DNA of 64,000 nt from Deltaproteobacteria bacterium (GTDB lineage Bacteria; Desulfobacterota; DSM-4660; Desulfatiglandales; HGW-15). A program made the position numbers and the translations under genes. The stretch spans positions 16,123 through 80,122 of the forward strand of contig JAGVAP010000123.1 in assembly GCA_020060215.1 (NCBI GenBank), read 5' to 3'. Below, piece by piece: positions 60,547 to 64,000 of this stretch (position 1 is its first letter; each line of letters begins with the position of its first letter). The notes below the pieces were generated by a model that had not been told where the DNA came from, did no database searches, and was given only the letters and a program-made list of their open reading frames with translations.

Positions 60547-60702
60547 GTGGCCGGCGAGTTCAATCATCGAACAGAGAAACGTCTGCGCCTGAGGGCCTCC
60601 AGGCGTCCTCGGCTGAACAGAATATGGAAAAAGTACCGGGAGATCGTCATCGGGGTGCTTCTGGCATTACTGATCGCAGCGATGTTCTGCAGATTGGTCT
60701 AA
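60547..60702 (+). CDS. Candidate small single-pass membrane protein
   Basis: 51 residues from a GTG; GGGTGG lies about 10 nt upstream. The C-terminal half is a clear membrane helix (YREIVIGVLLALLIAAMFCR) preceded by a basic stretch (EKRLRLRASRRPRLNRIWKK). The composition looks like a real positive-inside membrane anchor, but no family or start is certain. Confidence 0.3.
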   Translation: MAGEFNHRTEKRLRLRASRRPRLNRIWKKYREIVIGVLLALLIAAMFCRLV

Positions 60703-60833
60703 CTACTGCTCATCCGGAAATCGGGATTCAAGGTGAAGCTTTCAGTCGTCAGCTTTCAGCTCAAACCCTGGGTTGCTCAGGGTTTTGGCTGGCCGCTGGC
60801 CGCTGACCGCCCTTGATCTGGGACAGGACGGAC

Positions 60834-61241
60834 ATGGAAAAGAGAGAATGCAGGCGGTTTGAGGTCTTCGGGGCGGAGCTTTCCTACCGGGTTCAGAAGC
60901 GGTTCTTCAAACCCTCAGCGGAGGAGGGGGTCGACGCTCCGGTTTGCGACATCAGCTATGGTGGTGTCCGGTTTCTCTCCGATGCCGAGATAAAGACCGG
61001 GAGGGAACTGGCCCTGGATCTCCGCATCCCCGGGGAAAACGGTCCCCTACACTTCAAGGGGAAGGTGGCCTGGGTCGCCCCGCATCCGGGACCGAGCTAC
61101 CGTTATGAGATCGGGGTTCAGTTCCACCCGTACGGTGGGAAAAAGGGGTTCAACCCGCCGGAGAACCTCGACCGGCTCAAAGCGATTGGCCGTTCAAAAG
61201 AGGAGCAGGTTCAGAAGGCGGCATCTGAACAGGGTCTGTGA
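60834..61241 (+). CDS. PilZ-domain c-di-GMP-binding protein
   Basis: 135 residues from the ATG at 60834. The RxxxR-like motif is KRECRRFEVFGAEL and the D/NxSxxG motif is DISYGGVRFLSD; both are needed for c-di-GMP binding. A beta-barrel core follows (KGKVAWVAPHPGPSYRYEIG). It lies between the MarR-EPS gene and wecB, so it may control polysaccharide synthesis; alternatively, it could act on the type IV pilus. No other domain is attached. Confidence 0.88.
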   Translation: MEKRECRRFEVFGAELSYRVQKRFFKPSAEEGVDAPVCDISYGGVRFLSDAEIKTGRELALDLRIPGENGPLHFKGKVAWVAPHPGPSYRYEIGVQFHPYGGKKGFNPPENLDRLKAIGRSKEEQVQKAASEQGL

Positions 61242-61593
61242 AAACTTCAAAACAGATGCAGGATTCAGGACAAGAATCCTGCTGCACCCTGCGGTCCTGG
61301 CCTTTCTTTCATCCTGTATCGTGCATCGCCCTTGGAATACAGGATTGAACCCATTAATTTTCAGATCACTTGAGTCCTATAATCGACCCTCGTAGAAGAG
61401 ACGCTCTTTCCTTGGTCAAAGAAGGCATTATATTTCGAGTGCTTGTGAGGACGTCCGGTGTAAAGGAAGGGGCGGAGCCGTGACTGTAGTCAAACGTAAG
61501 CACACTTGATTCCTATGTTTTTTGGTCTTGGAAGGTGGGCCCATCCTTCATGACCGCCTGCGTCCCCATGTACTGCGGGAAAATCCTGACCGG
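61242..61593. other. Gap upstream of wecB
   Basis: 352 bp. 61252-61345 is a CAGGATRCAGGATG family palindrome (GCAGGATTCAGGACAAG ... CATCCTGTATCGTGCATC). An ops-like motif lies at 61467-61479, 115 nt before the wecB start. No sigma-70 promoter was assigned. Confidence 0.65.
61467..61479 (+). promoter_or_regulatory. ops-like motif, copy 2 (wecB leader)
   Basis: AAGGGGCGGAGCC, followed by GTG. GGC-GGA-GCC can fold into a mini-hairpin like the ops element recognised by RfaH. See the finding on these four motifs. Confidence 0.5.
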
Positions 61594-62691
61594 ATGAAAG
61601 TCATCCATCTCGTAGCCGCTGCGCGGCCCAACTTCATGAAGATCGCCCCCCTTCACCATGCACTGAAAGGGGCAGCCTGGGCCGAGCCCCTGATCGTGCA
61701 CACCGGACAGCATTATGACGCCGGCATGTCCGACACCTTCTTCCTGGATCTGGGACTCCCGGCCCCGGACTTTCATCTGGGGGTCGGCAGCGGAACCCAC
61801 GCCGAGCAGACCGGTCGCGTGATGATGGCTTACGAGAAGCTGCTCCTGTCCGATCCGCCCGACCTGGTCGTGGTGGTCGGGGATGTCAACTCAACGGCAG
61901 CGGCTGCGCTTGCCGCCGTGAAACTGGGAGTGAAAGTCGCTCACCTTGAGGCGGGCCTCCGCTCCTTCGATCGCACCATGCCCGAGGAGATCAACCGTGT
62001 TGTGACCGATGCGCTCGCGGACCTCCTCTGGACCCCATCGGAGGATGCGGACGGGAATCTCCTGCGCGAAGGGGTGCCGAAGGAGAAGATCCACTTCGTC
62101 GGGAACATCATGATCGACTCCCTCGAGATGTTGCGCGAGAAGATCGAGGCGACGGAGGCGTGGAAGGAAAACGGGCTCGAGCGAGGCCGATACGGTCTGG
62201 TAACGCTCCATCGGCCTTCCAACGTGGACACCCGGGAAGACCTCGAACCGCTTTGCCGGGTGCTCATGCGCATAAGCACGAAGGTCCCGCTGATATTCCC
62301 CCTTCATCCGCGGACCAGGAAGAACCTGGAGAACTACGGGCTCATGCATGAGCTGCGCGGGGCCGGGAACCTCCTGCTCGAAGACCCCATCAGCTACATC
62401 CCCTTCATGAGCATGGTATTGAACAGCAGGCTCGTCATCACGGATTCGGGAGGCATCCAGGAGGAAACCACGTACCTGGGGATACCCTGCCTGACGCTGC
62501 GGCCCAACACCGAGCGACCTGTAACCGTGACCCAAGGCACCAATCGGTTGGTCGGGTTGGGCGATCTGGAACTTCGGGTGAGCGAGATCCTCGGAAACGG
62601 GGGTCCAAGAGGAAGGATCCCCGAACTCTGGGACGGGCACACGGCGGAGAGGGTGGTCCGATCCATCAGGGGTTTTGTGGGATGCGGCTGA
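61594..62691 (+). CDS. wecB: UDP-N-acetylglucosamine 2-epimerase
   Basis: 365 residues from the ATG at 61594 (MKVIHLVAAARPNFMKIAPL). Non-hydrolysing WecB family: VHTGQHYDAGMSDTFF, VVVGDVNSTAAAALAAVKLG, HLEAGLRSFDRTMPEEINR, LVTLHRPSNVD, ITDSGGIQEETTYLGIPCLT and RPNTERPVTV. It interconverts UDP-GlcNAc and UDP-ManNAc for surface polysaccharide synthesis. Preceded by a long leader with an ops-like motif. Likely first gene of an EPS region or its edge. Confidence 0.94.
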   Translation: MKVIHLVAAARPNFMKIAPLHHALKGAAWAEPLIVHTGQHYDAGMSDTFFLDLGLPAPDFHLGVGSGTHAEQTGRVMMAYEKLLLSDPPDLVVVVGDVNSTAAAALAAVKLGVKVAHLEAGLRSFDRTMPEEINRVVTDALADLLWTPSEDADGNLLREGVPKEKIHFVGNIMIDSLEMLREKIEATEAWKENGLERGRYGLVTLHRPSNVDTREDLEPLCRVLMRISTKVPLIFPLHPRTRKNLENYGLMHELRGAGNLLLEDPISYIPFMSMVLNSRLVITDSGGIQEETTYLGIPCLTLRPNTERPVTVTQGTNRLVGLGDLELRVSEILGNGGPRGRIPELWDGHTAERVVRSIRGFVGCG

Positions 62692-62795
62692 CCGCGTCCT
62701 CCGGAATACCCCTTTCCTCCTCTGCGCCTGTTTTGTCTTCCACTTCTCACCTTTGCGCCCTGGCGTGAAATATCCGTTGTGGCACGTAGGCCCTT

Positions 62796-63304
62796 ATGGA
62801 CGACACCCTTTCACGCACGATCGCCGATTACTTCCGTGACAAGAAGGAGGTCGTTGCCGTGTACCTTTTCGGCTCTCATGCACGGGGACAGGAGCAGACG
62901 ACGAGCGATGTGGATGTGGGAATCCTGTTCGATGACGCTGTGCTGCCGCATGCCGTAAAAGAGAGAGATCGGTATATGGTCGAGCTCTCGCGGCTTCTTA
63001 GAAAGGACATCCATCCCGTCATCCTGAACACCGCCGGCGAAGGGCTCTCATGAAACAGATCTTTTCACGGGGAGAACTCCTTGCCGTCAATCACCCTTGG
63101 AAGCACAGTTTGTTCAGAACCGCCATGTTTTCCAGGATAGCCGAATTCTCTTTTTACAGGGACAAAATGCAGGCGGGCCTCACCAGGAAGGTCATGGAGT
63201 TGACCCATGGTCGACTATCTGAGGAGCATCTTCGGCAAGCTTGGTTACCAGGCCAAAACTCCGGAATCCCTGCATCCTGCACCCTGAAACTTTGCGTTTT
63301 GTGA
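62796..63304 (+). pseudogene. Frameshifted MNT-type nucleotidyltransferase (MntA-like antitoxin), with remnant partner
   Basis: The first frame (62796-63053) has the MNT signature YLFGSHARGQEQTTSDVDVG and stops at GEGLS. The expected continuation (KQIFSRGELLAVNHPWKHSL...FYRDKMQAGLTRKVMEL) is in another frame starting at 63050 (TCATGA overlap), so a 2-nt indel in a CTCTC run is the simplest explanation. Inside its 3' end another frame starts at 63207 (MVDYLRSIFGKLGYQAKTPE) that resembles the start of a HEPN-like partner but ends after 26 residues in a repeat (CATCCTGCACCC). Together this looks like a decayed MNT/HEPN pair; coupled translation across the ATGA cannot be ruled out. Confidence 0.6.
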
Positions 63305-63375
63305 CCTGCATCACAGAGATGCATGCATCGACCCCGTAACCTGAGTCGGTCTTCCATTTCCCTTGTTTGTAAGGG

Positions 63376-63388
63376 AAGGGGCGGAGCC
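63376..63388 (+). promoter_or_regulatory. ops-like motif, copy 3
   Basis: AAGGGGCGGAGCC followed by ACAAG. Same 13-nt core as copies 2 and 4. Confidence 0.45.
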
Positions 63389-63701
63389 ACAAGTATCCAC
63401 CTGCTCAGAACGTCCCTCCCCTTTCCGATGCATCCTCGATCCTGTCGATTCATCTTGACCCCGGCCCCCCAAATGATCTACGTTTTGCGGCGCCGGTGGC
63501 CTTGCCGCACGGGAAGGCCCTTGCGGGAGGGTTACCGGCTCTTAGATGCACAAGAAGGTTCCCCTTACTGAATCTGACCGCAATCCGAACTGAAGCGAAC
63601 CGCCTTTGCTACCGATAGGAATCGTAACCGTGCTGATCCTGCACCTTCTTGGAAAAAGAGAGGTCCTCGCGCGTCCTTGCATGGAGTACCCCGTGTAATC
63701 C

Positions 63702-63714
63702 AAGGGGCGGAGCC
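63702..63714 (+). promoter_or_regulatory. ops-like motif, copy 4
   Basis: AAGGGGCGGAGCC followed by ATGGG. Same 13-nt core as copies 2 and 3; lies about 240 nt before the ATG near the window end. Confidence 0.45.
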
Positions 63715-64000
63715 ATGGGTCGGGTGCTGTGCCCCCCAACATATCTCCGGATTTTTTTTTGGGCTATTGCAGGTAGGGTTTTCCTCTATTCGGCATGCCG
63801 GATAAGCGCACTCCTGACGTACTCACGCGTAGGTTCATCTCTTTCTCCATTGCTTTTTGCGCTACTTGTCCCTCAACTCTCCGGTTCTGAGTTTATCTGG
63901 TTCGTCTGGTTTATCTTGTTAACTGAGTAATCGTGAACATGGTCTATGCGGCGATCAGGGCCAGCAAGCAGTTTCAGTCGGATTCCCGACTAAAGAACCA

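Larger units (their letters stand above)
60183..60833. other. Gap between MarR-EPS and PilZ genes
   Basis: 651 bp. Holds an ops-like motif (60257-60269), a weak candidate small ORF (60547-60702), and at 60730-60810 a repeat of CAGCTTTCAG and GGCCGCTGGCCGCTGACC words. AACCCTG and CAGGGTT pair near 60762-60782 as a small hairpin. Nothing else can be supported. Confidence 0.5.
63305..64000. other. Non-coding tail with ops-like motifs
   Basis: About 700 bp without a supported gene. It carries ops-like motifs at 63376-63388 and 63702-63714. The last 60 bases have an ATG at 63939 that opens a frame (MVYAAIRASKQF...) to the window end. It could be the start of the next gene, but there is too little to tell. 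Confidence 0.5.

Noticed and set aside
1..64000. Insertion sequences, prophage or integrative element
   Set aside because: No transposase, integrase or phage gene was seen; the repeats are short and non-coding.

Overview
The window reads as a chromosomal segment of a GC-rich, Gram-negative, probably sulfate-reducing member of the Desulfobacterota (old Deltaproteobacteria). The main reason is a complete qrcABCD set (quinone reductase complex of sulfate reducers) at 13.1-18.7 kb. Supporting signs are type IV pilus genes of deltaproteobacterial type, sigma-54 type promoters, selenium-pathway genes and an EPS-type MarR regulator. No species can be named from the sequence alone.

Layout. 0-10.5 kb (minus strand): a PilB/GspE-type ATPase cut by the window edge, a TPR protein, then a minor-pilin operon (two FimT/GspH-like pilins, PilW, PilV, PilX, PilY1 and a small secreted protein). 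Two good sigma-54 (-24/-12) sequences stand upstream of the two FimT-like genes. 10.8-12.8 kb (plus): rlmD-like 23S rRNA methyltransferase and rpsU; rpsU has a long leader ending in a terminator-like hairpin. 13-19 kb (plus): qrcABCD plus a 65-residue membrane protein. 19-27.5 kb: nadB, a HAD phosphatase, and a minus-strand operon xre-pilM-pilN-pilO-pilP-pilQ (pilus alignment complex and secretin). 27.8-33 kb: signal peptidase, NUDIX hydrolase, surE, a PP2C phosphatase operon and a nucleotidyltransferase-like protein. 33-39 kb (plus): malQ, a diadenylate cyclase fused to a YbbR domain, glgP, inositol-phosphate synthase. 40-43 kb: lipase, macro-domain protein, BASS-type transporter. 43-48 kb (minus): LUD protein, XdhC, YqeC and SelB (selenium and molybdenum-hydroxylase maturation). 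Next comes a tRNA-Asn(GUU) gene split by a 259-nt group I intron. 48.6-59.4 kb: glgX, a second MalQ, a putative secreted metalloprotease, an orphan NarL-type regulator, a PRC-barrel protein and a GDE-type debranching enzyme. 59.5-64 kb: a tiny membrane protein, MarR-EPS regulator, PilZ protein, wecB, a broken MNT gene, and non-coding DNA carrying repeats of an ops-like motif. This looks like the edge of an exopolysaccharide locus.

Themes. (1) Type IV pilus assembly is spread over two operons. (2) Storage alpha-glucan turnover is encoded by five enzymes (two MalQ, GlgP, GlgX, GDE), with a c-di-AMP synthase sitting between malQ and glgP. (3) Membrane electron transfer by Qrc. (4) Selenium use. 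(5) Nearly every longer intergenic gap carries imperfect palindromes built from 7-8 nt tandem words. These belong to several sequence families and often lie between convergent genes.

Most notable: the intron-split tRNA-Asn, the repeat system, the paired sigma-54 minor-pilin promoters, the rpsU leader, the CdaA-YbbR fusion in an alpha-glucan context, and the four GGGGCGGAGCC (ops-like) motifs near EPS genes.
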